Source: an uncultured Eubacteriales bacterium (GTDB lineage Bacteria; Bacillota; Clostridia; Christensenellales; CAG-917). Taken from it: a DNA stretch of 6,003 nt. Made by a program: the position numbers and the translations under genes. Below are positions 1 to 6,003 of this stretch, piece after piece. Position 1 is the first letter of the stretch. Each line of letters starts with the position of its first letter. A model generated the notes under the pieces. That model was not told where the DNA came from. It ran no database searches and worked only from the letters and a program-made list of their open reading frames with translations. The stretch spans positions 1 through 6,003 of the forward strand of contig URUQ01000078.1 in assembly GCA_900551145.1 (NCBI GenBank), in the 5' to 3' direction.

Positions 1-107
1 GGGAGAAATGCCGGCGTGTCCGGAAAGAGGGGGTATTGCATTTAAGGAGTTACGACAAAAATTTATTTAATTATAGTTTTACTTTCTTTGATAGAGGCGG
101 AAAAAGA

Positions 108-593
108 CTAACTCAACGCTTTTCCCCATTCTTTTACAAGTCTTTCGAGGGAGAATTGCGCATTGGCGGGGCTTGTGGAGGGAAGGGAAGTTGCGATAGG
201 CGCGAGAGCGGGATTGTACTTGACGAAGTAGTTGTATGAAGCCTTGCCGTTGCAAAGTATGCGGTTTATTTTGCTTCTTTGCATAAGCGCACTTATATCG
301 GCGGGAACGACGTTTTTGATGTCGGTATCTTTGCTTGCGTTGATGTCGCACTCCTCCACGCTATCGTACATTGCGATGTGGTGAGCAAGCAAAAACTTTT
401 TGCGCTCTTCAACGCTTGCTCCGTACAAATCCACGCCGTAGATAAGCGAAAGCACCCGCCAAAATCTATTTTGCGGGTGCATATAATAGAAGTCGTATTC
501 CACCGATTTGACGGACGGAACGCTACCGAGTATAAGAGTGGTGCAATTCTCGTCTATGACGGGCGGAAACGGGTGTTTGACGTGTCTGATCAT
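108..593 (-). CDS. DNA-deoxyinosine (hypoxanthine) glycosylase, UDG superfamily family 6
   Basis: This 161-residue cytoplasmic protein probably removes deaminated bases, chiefly hypoxanthine from deoxyinosine, to start base excision repair. The family assignment rests on motifs seen directly: LGSVPSVKS at residues 22-30, the block FYYMHPQNRFWRVL at 35-48, a mid-protein D-IKNVVPADI segment at 91-100, and LPSTSPANA at 137-145 in the place where other uracil-DNA glycosylases carry motif 2. The Asn of HPQN (residue 42) is the likely catalytic or base-contacting residue, by analogy with what is described for family 6 enzymes. The length matches a single-domain member and it looks intact. Its ATG lies inside the end of the alpha-galactosidase gene (ATGA overlap) with no Shine-Dalgarno sequence in front, so translation is probably coupled to that gene. 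A related mismatch glycosylase (Mug-like) is less likely given the HPQNRFW block. Confidence 0.88.
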   Translation of the reverse strand: MIRHVKHPFPPVIDENCTTLILGSVPSVKSVEYDFYYMHPQNRFWRVLSLIYGVDLYGASVEERKKFLLAHHIAMYDSVEECDINASKDTDIKNVVPADISALMQRSKINRILCNGKASYNYFVKYNPALAPIATSLPSTSPANAQFSLERLVKEWGKALS

Positions 594-2215
594 TTGACGA
601 TATACACTTTGGTTTGGTGCTTTTCAAGCGTGATTTTCACCGTGCCGTCGCTCTCGAGCGTTTCGTAGGCCCATTGATTGTGCAAGGTGTAATGCGAGGA
701 TTGTTTCATTGCAACGTATTCGTCCTTGCAAAGAGTATTGAGGTTGAATTTGACGCTTGCTCCGTGCGACGATTTATTGAAGAAACAAAGAGCGGTAGAG
801 CCGTCCGCAAGCGGTTTGGCAAGCACGTCCACAGTGCCTTTTTTGACGCGTTTTGCTTGTTTTGCAAGCGAGTCTTGGTTGATTGCAATGAGGTTTGTGT
901 TGGTGACGATTTCTTTTACCTTGTCGCTCATAGTTCTCAAATCGTTGCCGAGAATAAGCGGAGAATTCATCATACACCAAAGCGAGAAGTGCGACACGTT
1001 TTGATTGTACGTCAACTTGCCGTTGCCGACTTCGAGCATATCGGGATCGTTGTAGTGTCCCTTGCTTGCGTATTTATAGAGTTTTACGTTGTGCTCGTAG
1101 ATGAGCTTAATCCACCACCACCAAGGACGGATATCGGGAGTCGTGCGCCACAAATTGCCCGCTTTTGCGCCCCAATTGTACGGCTTGCCCCAGCCCCATT
1201 CGCATATTGAGAAAACGATGGGTTTTTCCTTTTCTTTGCGCTCTTTCGCAACTCTTGCGGTTGCGGTTTTGAGCGCGTTGCCCATACGCAAGTATTGATA
1301 CATTTCGCTGTCGGCGTCGGACGTGACGGGGTTGAAAAGTTTGATTGTATTTTTGCCCGCTTTGAGCGTTACGATAACTTGGAAGCGTGCCGTAACGTTG
1401 AAGCGTTTTTGAGGCGGGAAGAGAATCTCGTATTGCTTGTCGTCGTTGATTTTTGCAACGAGGTATTTTTCGTAATTTCCGTGTTTTTTGATATTGACGG
1501 TGAGCACGTATTCGCCGTCTTCGTCCACTTCGATATTGTTGTAGGTGATAGAACCGAGATTGGCGTCGAGCCCCGATACGTAACTACCGCTCGGGAGCTT
1601 GGTATCCGTCATAAATCTTGCAAGACCGCCCAAAACCGCGTTGTGTACGGAATATTCGATTGGGTGACCGTCGAATTGCGAAATGCTTATAGAATACACC
1701 AAAGGCGCGTATTTGGAGACGGGTATATGATGGCAATAGTCGTACTTGAAGTATTCTATGCCCCATTTTGCAAGCGTGTAGGCATCGTATTGTTCTCTTC
1801 CGAGGCTTGCGGGCAAGTCTTCACACGTAAGCGTGCCGTTGGAGGTGTATGCGCCGAGTTTAAGCCCCATTGAGTTTACCTTTTTTGCAAGACTTTCGAT
1901 ACCGCTTGGAAAAGTTTCGTAATCACCGACGAGTTCTCCGTTTTCGTCACGCAAAGAGGATTGCCAACAATCGTCGAGATTGATGTAATTGTATCCTGCC
2001 TCGATAAGTCCGTTGTCTTTCATCGCCTGCGCCGTCTCGAGGATAAGTTTCTCGTTTATGCGGTTGCGGAATGTATTCCAACTCGACCAACCCATAGGGG
2101 GAGTGAGCGCGACACCGTTTGAGAAGTCTTTAAGGTCCGGATTGACGCTCGTCGGTTTCTTCTTGATGAAGAGGGAGCGGATATAACAAAAAGGACACAT
2201 GTTATTACGTTTCAT
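590..2215 (-). CDS. GH27 alpha-galactosidase with an internal CBM35/CBM6-like insertion
   Basis: This glycoside hydrolase family 27 enzyme (541 residues) is expected to release terminal alpha-linked galactose by a retaining mechanism. Visible signatures are LTPPMGWSSWNTF at 37-49, LDDCW at 80-84 (sugar-binding Asp pair), YFKYDYC at 155-161 with nucleophile Asp159, FSICEWGWG at 335-343, LWRTTPDI at 355-362 with likely acid/base Asp361, and NDPDMLEVGN at 389-398. The last 85 or so residues resemble the usual C-terminal beta domain. It is longer than a typical core of about 400 residues because about 130 residues are inserted between Asp159 and the helix starting near 306. No signal peptide is present, so it should act on imported galactosides in the cytoplasm. 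The start is the ATG preceded by AGGTG about five bases upstream; a later in-frame ATG at residue 6 lacks such a site. Odd details are a CPFC motif at 7-10 and four consecutive Trp at 365-368. The Asp pair argues against beta-L-arabinopyranosidase, but substrate is inferred. Confidence 0.93.
   Translation of the reverse strand: MKRNNMCPFCYIRSLFIKKKPTSVNPDLKDFSNGVALTPPMGWSSWNTFRNRINEKLILETAQAMKDNGLIEAGYNYINLDDCWQSSLRDENGELVGDYETFPSGIESLAKKVNSMGLKLGAYTSNGTLTCEDLPASLGREQYDAYTLAKWGIEYFKYDYCHHIPVSKYAPLVYSISISQFDGHPIEYSVHNAVLGGLARFMTDTKLPSGSYVSGLDANLGSITYNNIEVDEDGEYVLTVNIKKHGNYEKYLVAKINDDKQYEILFPPQKRFNVTARFQVIVTLKAGKNTIKLFNPVTSDADSEMYQYLRMGNALKTATARVAKERKEKEKPIVFSICEWGWGKPYNWGAKAGNLWRTTPDIRPWWWWIKLIYEHNVKLYKYASKGHYNDPDMLEVGNGKLTYNQNVSHFSLWCMMNSPLILGNDLRTMSDKVKEIVTNTNLIAINQDSLAKQAKRVKKGTVDVLAKPLADGSTALCFFNKSSHGASVKFNLNTLCKDEYVAMKQSSHYTLHNQWAYETLESDGTVKITLEKHQTKVYIVK
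1316..1708 (-). other. Inserted beta-sandwich (CBM35/CBM6-like) domain within the GH27 catalytic barrel
   Basis: This part of the alpha-galactosidase (about residues 170-300) does not fit the GH27 fold. It reads like a carbohydrate-binding module of the CBM35/CBM6 type: YSVHNAVLGGLAR (188-200), then SGSYVSGLD (209-217), GSITYNNIEV (221-230), a GEYVLTVNI strand (234-242), YLVAKIND (251-258), and ending with VTLKAGKNTIKLFN (282-295). The GSITYNNIEV...GEYVLTV and LKAGKNTIKL blocks are the strongest resemblance. The reading frame is continuous through both boundaries, and the barrel resumes with the helix YQYLRMGNALKTA and the conserved FSICEWG strand. The exact family and boundaries are by eye, and sugar binding is inferred, not shown. 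Confidence 0.68.
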
Positions 2216-2260
2216 ATTTCACCTGTCATTGATTATTTATTGCAAAAAATGCTTGTTTTT

Positions 2261-5119
2261 TTATTTTAATTTGGGCGTTTTTACGCGCATTTTTGCGTCA
2301 AGACGCTCAAATCTGTTTTCTATGCTTTCACCGTGTTCGAGCTTGATTTGGTTCATAATCGCAACAAAGCCAACGTATAAGACGATAAGTACCGCGCATA
2401 TCGCAAGCATTGCCTTACCCATTTCCCACGTGATGTGATTGTCAAGTTTGAAGAACTTGCGGAGAAGTCCCACGATATCGATGACTTCTCCCTTGTAGGT
2501 GACGTCGATGGATATGAAGTACACGCCGACGAACAAAAACACCATAAGAAGATACATTGCGAGATTGAGCACAATAAGCCATTTGGACTTATTTACCTTG
2601 TGCTTGCGTTTTTTGACCGGTTCTTCACCGTTTTTGATTCGCTCACGCTCTTTCATAAGGTCGCTTATTCCGAAGAATGCCGACCAACTCGCAAGCCTCG
2701 TAGGCAATGACACTTTGAAAAGAAGCAAGAATCCCACGAACGTGATAACCCATATAAATATCGTATTGGACTGCATATCCGTAAGGTCGGTGAGGAAGAA
2801 ACGGTTGCACAGTATGACGGCAATTGCGCCGAATAGCACCGTAATACCGCCCGGTACAGCGTTTGACAGTACCTTTGGCAAGAACCTACCCGTAACTCTG
2901 TCCGCGTTGGGTTCGAGCGCAAGCACGACGGAGGGTATTCCGATTGTAACCATCCCCATAATCGTGAGGTTTTGCGGTGTGAAGGGAAGCGGGTCTACAA
3001 CTATCATAAACAACAGCGCAAGGAGCGTGTTGTAAATGGTTTTCATAATGTAAAGGGCGGCGGAGCGTTCGAGGTTGTTGATGGAGCGTCTGCCTTCCGC
3101 CACGACTCTCGGCATGGAAGAGAAATTGCTGTCGAGAAGCACGAGCGAACTTACGTTCTTTGCCGCATCCGAACCGGAGGCCATAGCCACCGAGCAGTCC
3201 GCCTCTTTGAGCGCAAGCACGTCGTTGACGCCGTCACCCGTCATTGCGACGGTGTGTCCCGCCTTTTTGAGTGCTTTGACGAGCATAAGTTTTTGGTCGG
3301 GCAAAACCCTGCCGAAAATGGTGTATTTGGTTGCCGCTTCGTACACTTCCTCTTCCGTGGTGAGGGTGGACATATCGATGATGTTGTCGCAATCTTCCAA
3401 GCCAGCGCGCATAGCCACCGCGCGCACCGTTTGCGGATTGTCACCCGATATAACCTTGACCGTAACGCCCTCTTGCTTGAAAAAACGGAGAGTGTCGGGG
3501 GCTTCGTCCCTTATTTTGTCGGTGATGTATACGAAACTTTCGAGTTTTAGCGATTTGGGCAATTCGTTGTCGGAAAACTTGTTCTTTGACGAGGCAACGA
3601 CCATAACGCGATAGCCTTTTTGTGCCATCTCGTCGGTGGTGTGTTCGAGCGCCTTCGTCTTTCTCTTGAACACGAATTCGGGCGCGCCGATGACGTACGA
3701 AACGCCGTCTATTCTTGCGCCCGACCACTTGCGTTGAGAGGAGAAGGGAACGATTTGTTCCGCCTCGCCGGTCACCTCTACGTCTTGCACGTACGCGCGC
3801 AATGCGTTTATCGTGGCGTTGTCGTCGGAAAGTGCGCTTGTCACGTTTTTGAGTATTTGCTTTATTTGTTCCTCGTCGCGATTTTTGCTCGGTTCGAGAC
3901 CGTTGACGTCCATAGTGCCTTCCGTGATGGTGCCCGTTTTGTCGAGACAAAGCACGTCCACGCGTGCCAAAGTCTCTACGCAATAGAGGTCTTGTGCAAG
4001 TGTTTTGTGGCGCGAAAGGCGTATGACGCTTACGCAAAATACGGTTGAGGAGAGCGCGACGAGTCCCGACGGAATCATACCTATAACCGTCGCTATAGTG
4101 CCTAGCACGGTTGACGAGAGGTGTTTATTTATTTTGTAACCGAGGAGGGTGGTGATGATTTTTTCCGCGTCTTCGGGGTTCTTTTGCAAGAAAAATTTGA
4201 TACAAAACAGTATAATTCCCAGCGGAACGATAATGGACGCCATCACCTTTACGATGAGCATAAGAGAACGCCAAATTTCGCTGTTGGGCTTCTTTAAATA
4301 CTTTGCGCCCGCACTGATTTTGGACACGAAATTGTCCATGCCGACGTGTTCGACTTGCGCTTTTGCTTTGCCCGATACCACGAAACTTCCCGACATAATC
4401 TCGTCACCCGCGTTTTTGAGTATGGAGTCGGGCTCACCCGTGATAAGGCTTTCGTTGACCTCGATTGAGCCTTCCGCCACGATAGCGTCAGCGCAAATTT
4501 GGCTTCCGCTTGCAAGCAAGGTTATATCGTCCAAAACGATGTCTTTTATCGCTATTTCCTTTTCCTCGCCGTCACGAAGCACGGTGGCTTTGGGGGCGGA
4601 AAGCAGGGAAAGTTTGTCGATAGTGCGCTTTGCACGCAGTTCTTGAAAAATACCGACCAACGCGTTGAAAATAATGAGCAACATAAAGCTGAAATTGCCC
4701 AAAACCGTAAGCGGACTCTCTCCCGCGTCCACAAATAAAAATATAAGCACCGCAAGCAGTATGAATACGAAATTGAAAAAAGTCACGATGTTTTCACGCA
4801 GAATTTGAGCAACGCTCTTTGTTTTTACGTTTTGGTCACCGTTGATTTTGCCTTGTGCAATGCGCTCGTCTACTTCCGCCTGCGAAAGCCCGTTCTCGAC
4901 GTCGGTGACAAAGCGAGGCTCTTGCGCTTGCTCGGATTGTTCGACTTGCGCGTCGGTATTTTCCCCTTGCGAGGGTACAACAATATCGGGCGATTTTTTA
5001 TCGTCCTTGATTTGCGCCTCTTGCATCGTTTCGCAAGATATCGAGGGGTTACCTTCTATTACTTCGCTCTCGACAATCTCGTCCGGCGTTTTTTTGCGTT
5101 TTTTCGTGGGGATTGGCAT
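2261..5119 (-). CDS. Cation-translocating P-type ATPase, Exp7/CtpE-like
   Basis: This 952-residue membrane pump uses an aspartyl-phosphate cycle to move a cation. Relatives CtpE and pneumococcal CaxP/Exp7-type proteins are linked to calcium, but the ion here is not certain. Directly visible are the actuator TGEP at 227-230, DKTGT with phosphorylated Asp393, the nucleotide-domain KGYRVMV at 501-507, the hinge TGDGVND at 627-633, and the family-typical VTIGIPSVVLALEPN at 724-738. Ten hydrophobic segments can be placed near 112-131, 140-158, 284-308, 336-365, 687-708, 716-737, 755-775, 784-804, 848-869 and 902-922. The canonical N-terminus (GLSQAEVDERIAQGKIN) begins only at residue 78, after a hydrophilic, acidic, Gln/Glu-rich extension. 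M4 reads IPSGL instead of the calcium-pump PEGL. An in-frame GTG at 5152 would add 11 residues, but it has no ribosome site and lies about ten bases from the predicted transcript start, so the ATG at 5119 is preferred. It is the first gene of the operon. Confidence 0.93.
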   Translation of the reverse strand: MPIPTKKRKKTPDEIVESEVIEGNPSISCETMQEAQIKDDKKSPDIVVPSQGENTDAQVEQSEQAQEPRFVTDVENGLSQAEVDERIAQGKINGDQNVKTKSVAQILRENIVTFFNFVFILLAVLIFLFVDAGESPLTVLGNFSFMLLIIFNALVGIFQELRAKRTIDKLSLLSAPKATVLRDGEEKEIAIKDIVLDDITLLASGSQICADAIVAEGSIEVNESLITGEPDSILKNAGDEIMSGSFVVSGKAKAQVEHVGMDNFVSKISAGAKYLKKPNSEIWRSLMLIVKVMASIIVPLGIILFCIKFFLQKNPEDAEKIITTLLGYKINKHLSSTVLGTIATVIGMIPSGLVALSSTVFCVSVIRLSRHKTLAQDLYCVETLARVDVLCLDKTGTITEGTMDVNGLEPSKNRDEEQIKQILKNVTSALSDDNATINALRAYVQDVEVTGEAEQIVPFSSQRKWSGARIDGVSYVIGAPEFVFKRKTKALEHTTDEMAQKGYRVMVVASSKNKFSDNELPKSLKLESFVYITDKIRDEAPDTLRFFKQEGVTVKVISGDNPQTVRAVAMRAGLEDCDNIIDMSTLTTEEEVYEAATKYTIFGRVLPDQKLMLVKALKKAGHTVAMTGDGVNDVLALKEADCSVAMASGSDAAKNVSSLVLLDSNFSSMPRVVAEGRRSINNLERSAALYIMKTIYNTLLALLFMIVVDPLPFTPQNLTIMGMVTIGIPSVVLALEPNADRVTGRFLPKVLSNAVPGGITVLFGAIAVILCNRFFLTDLTDMQSNTIFIWVITFVGFLLLFKVSLPTRLASWSAFFGISDLMKERERIKNGEEPVKKRKHKVNKSKWLIVLNLAMYLLMVFLFVGVYFISIDVTYKGEVIDIVGLLRKFFKLDNHITWEMGKAMLAICAVLIVLYVGFVAIMNQIKLEHGESIENRFERLDAKMRVKTPKLK

Positions 5120-5129
5120 CTTTCGTCGT

Positions 5130-5135
5130 CCCTTT
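5130..5135 (-). promoter_or_regulatory. Ribosome binding site selecting the ATPase ATG
   Basis: AAAGGG lies ten bases before the ATG at 5119-5117 on the minus strand. It is a partial Shine-Dalgarno match. The upstream in-frame GTG at 5152-5150 has no purine-rich site before it, so this element is the main reason for choosing the shorter protein. Confidence 0.4.
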
Positions 5136-5168
5136 GCGATACGTTCGCACACGTGAACATTATAAAAT

Positions 5169-5196
5169 ATTATAGCATAACCATAAGAAATTACAA
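5169..5196 (-). promoter_or_regulatory. SigA/sigma-70-type promoter for the ATPase operon
   Basis: On the minus strand TTGTAA (5196-5191) and a perfect TATAAT (5174-5169) are separated by 16 bases. A TG one base ahead of the -10 gives an extended -10 (TGCTATAAT). The transcript would start near 5162, leaving a leader of about 43 bases before the ATG at 5119. A second TATAAT sits ten bases further on (5164-5159) but has no good -35. I see no comparable promoter on the plus strand for the divergent lipoprotein gene. Confidence 0.65.
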
Positions 5197-5255
5197 TACA
5201 AAATATCTGGTTTTAGTGGTTTTTGTGCGTGTTTTTTTGAATAAATGCATTTTTT

Positions 5256-5259
5256 GGAG
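5256..5259 (+). promoter_or_regulatory. Ribosome binding site of the lipoprotein gene
   Basis: GGAG stands eight bases before a TTG (5268-5270) and fourteen bases before the in-frame ATG (5274-5276). The spacing favours TTG initiation, giving an N-terminus of Met-Arg-Met-Lys. Both choices leave the same signal peptide. Confidence 0.5.
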
Positions 5260-5267
5260 CATATATT

Positions 5268-5939
5268 TTGCGTATGAAAAGAAAAATTGTTTTGATTTCG
5301 GTTGCAATACTCGTCCTTATATGCGCTTTTGCGTGTCTCGCCTCGTGCAATAAAGACAAAAACAAAGAGCAGTCCGACAACGTATCGAGACTCACGGAAG
5401 CATACTATGCGGGAGAGAGCTCGTCGTTTGCGGTATCCGTGGAAAAGGGCAGGAGAGAGAAAAACTTTATTGCGGACGGCACCGCAACGGACGTGGTCGA
5501 TTTTTGCGAGATAAATATCCAACCTCTCAAAACCAACGAATACGAAAAAATCACCTACGTTTTGAGCGGACAAGACAAGACGCTTTCGGGTGAGTTGACG
5601 GGCGGTACTTTCGGCGAATTTACGGCATCTATCGCGCTCGATTTCGTCCCCGATAAAATTACCGTGACTGCGGGCAAGGAGCAAAGCGAGATTGACTTAA
5701 GTTCCGTTTTAGAGGACGCGCTCACCTCGCAAGACGTCATTAATATTGCCAAAAAAGAGTTCAAAGAAAAGATAGACGCGGAGTATTCCGAAGGCAAAGC
5801 CGATCGCGAAATTTACGTCAAACTCATCACCGCCGACCGCACCAATTATTACTATTACGTGTCTTTTATAGGTGACGGCACGGACTACTGGGCAATGCTT
5901 GTAGACATCAAGACTGGCGCAATCGTATCGAAGAAGTGA
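5268..5939 (+). CDS. Putative lipoprotein with PepSY-like C-terminal segment, function unknown
   Basis: The 223-residue product begins with a basic stretch (MRMKRK), a hydrophobic core at about 7-23 and a lipobox LASC with Cys27 as the expected lipidated residue. It should therefore be anchored to the outer face of the membrane. After a charged linker (KDKNKEQ) comes a beta-rich middle region (about 50-145) that I do not recognise. The C-terminal 70 residues start with an amphipathic helix (SQDVINIAKKEFKEKI, 154-169) followed by strands, a YYYY run at 194-197 and the ending WAMLVDIKTGAIVSKK. That pattern resembles a PepSY domain, a fold often found in secreted proteins and linked to peptidase modulation; the assignment is by eye and tentative. 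The gene is divergent from the ATPase and appears to be transcribed alone here. The start is TTG at 5268 based on GGAG spacing, or ATG at 5274. It appears full length. Confidence 0.85.
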   Translation: MRMKRKIVLISVAILVLICAFACLASCNKDKNKEQSDNVSRLTEAYYAGESSSFAVSVEKGRREKNFIADGTATDVVDFCEINIQPLKTNEYEKITYVLSGQDKTLSGELTGGTFGEFTASIALDFVPDKITVTAGKEQSEIDLSSVLEDALTSQDVINIAKKEFKEKIDAEYSEGKADREIYVKLITADRTNYYYYVSFIGDGTDYWAMLVDIKTGAIVSKK

Positions 5940-5946
5940 ACGGATA

Positions 5947-6003
5947 GGCAAAGCCGACCTTAATTAATAATTAATAATTAATAATTAAGGATGGGCTCTG
6001 CCC
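5947..6003. repeat. Imperfect palindrome around four tandem TAATTAA heptamers
   Basis: Starting eight bases after the lipoprotein stop, GGCAAAGCC (5947-5955) faces GGCTCTGCC (5994-6002), which can pair at eight of nine positions. Inside these arms CCT (5958-5960) and AGG (5988-5990) also match. The centre, 5961-5988, is four exact copies of the heptamer TAATTAA, itself almost self-complementary. The whole could fold into a long hairpin in DNA or RNA. It resembles small dispersed palindromic elements between genes. It might also end or stabilise the lipoprotein transcript, but the T-run expected of an intrinsic terminator cannot be seen because the window ends. It may continue past 6003. Confidence 0.75.

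Noticed and set aside
11..23. CCGG-N5-CCGG inverted repeat at the window start
   Set aside because: The arms are four bases with no extension, which is easily expected by chance.
1..107. Open frames reaching the left edge, including a plus-strand frame continuing to 239
   Set aside because: The frame runs antisense into the well-supported glycosylase gene, and the short edge frames end at 45 and 70 with no recognisable motif. I see no gene here.
70..110. Possible terminator or minus-strand promoter after the glycosylase gene
   Set aside because: The only stem found (TCTTT with AAAGA) has five AT-rich pairs, a 13-base loop and no following T-run. A TATAAT on the minus strand at 75-70 has no matching -35.
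614..1873. Long plus-strand open frames opposite the galactosidase gene (198 and 192 residues)
   Set aside because: They are antisense shadows with no domain motifs or ribosome sites, and the minus-strand frame carries all GH27 signatures.
2216..2260. Possible terminator between the ATPase and galactosidase genes
   Set aside because: The candidate stem is GCA/TGC around an A-run, only three base pairs. Its T-run lies on the plus strand, where no gene ends, so read-through in the minus direction is expected.
2972..4037. Long open frames overlapping the ATPase gene on both strands
   Set aside because: They have Arg- or Val/Phe-skewed composition typical of out-of-frame reads, and the P-type ATPase frame is unambiguous.
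5160..5684. Minus-strand 174-residue open frame opposite the lipoprotein
   Set aside because: It runs antisense through the lipoprotein signal peptide and into the divergent promoter. It has no ribosome site or motif.

Overview
The window looks like chromosomal DNA of a low-to-mid-GC Gram-positive (Firmicutes/Clostridia-type) bacterium, most likely an uncultured gut-type lineage. This is inferred from an Exp7/CtpE-like P-type ATPase, a lipobox lipoprotein, a cytoplasmic GH27 alpha-galactosidase, AGG/GGAG-type ribosome binding sites, a sigma-70/SigA-like promoter and an AT-rich palindromic intergenic element. No phage, CRISPR, transposase, tRNA or rRNA gene is visible. Genes fill nearly the whole window and no gene-free stretch exceeds 300 bases.

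Minus strand, right to left (5119 down to 108): three co-directional genes form a probable operon. A promoter at 5169-5196 drives a 952-residue cation P-type ATPase (2261-5119). After a 45-base gap with no convincing terminator comes a 541-residue GH27 alpha-galactosidase (590-2215). Its stop overlaps the start of a 161-residue DNA-deoxyinosine (hypoxanthine) glycosylase (108-593) in an ATGA arrangement. The three products have no obvious shared pathway: ion transport, intracellular galactoside hydrolysis and deamination repair. The operon may simply be a convenience grouping.

Plus strand, right side: divergent from the ATPase is a lipoprotein of unknown function with a PepSY-like C-terminal segment (5268-5939). 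It is followed by an imperfect palindrome built around four exact tandem TAATTAA heptamers (5947-6003), which reaches the window edge and may be a dispersed repeat or hairpin. Bases 1-107, downstream of the glycosylase, hold no gene I can support.

The points most worth a second look are three. The alpha-galactosidase has a beta-sandwich carbohydrate-binding-like domain inserted inside its catalytic barrel, between nucleophile and acid/base. The ATPase lacks the SERCA-type calcium ligands in M4, M5 and M6 and carries an extra hydrophilic N-terminus. The TAATTAA palindrome is the third. I did not find a clear new multi-gene system.
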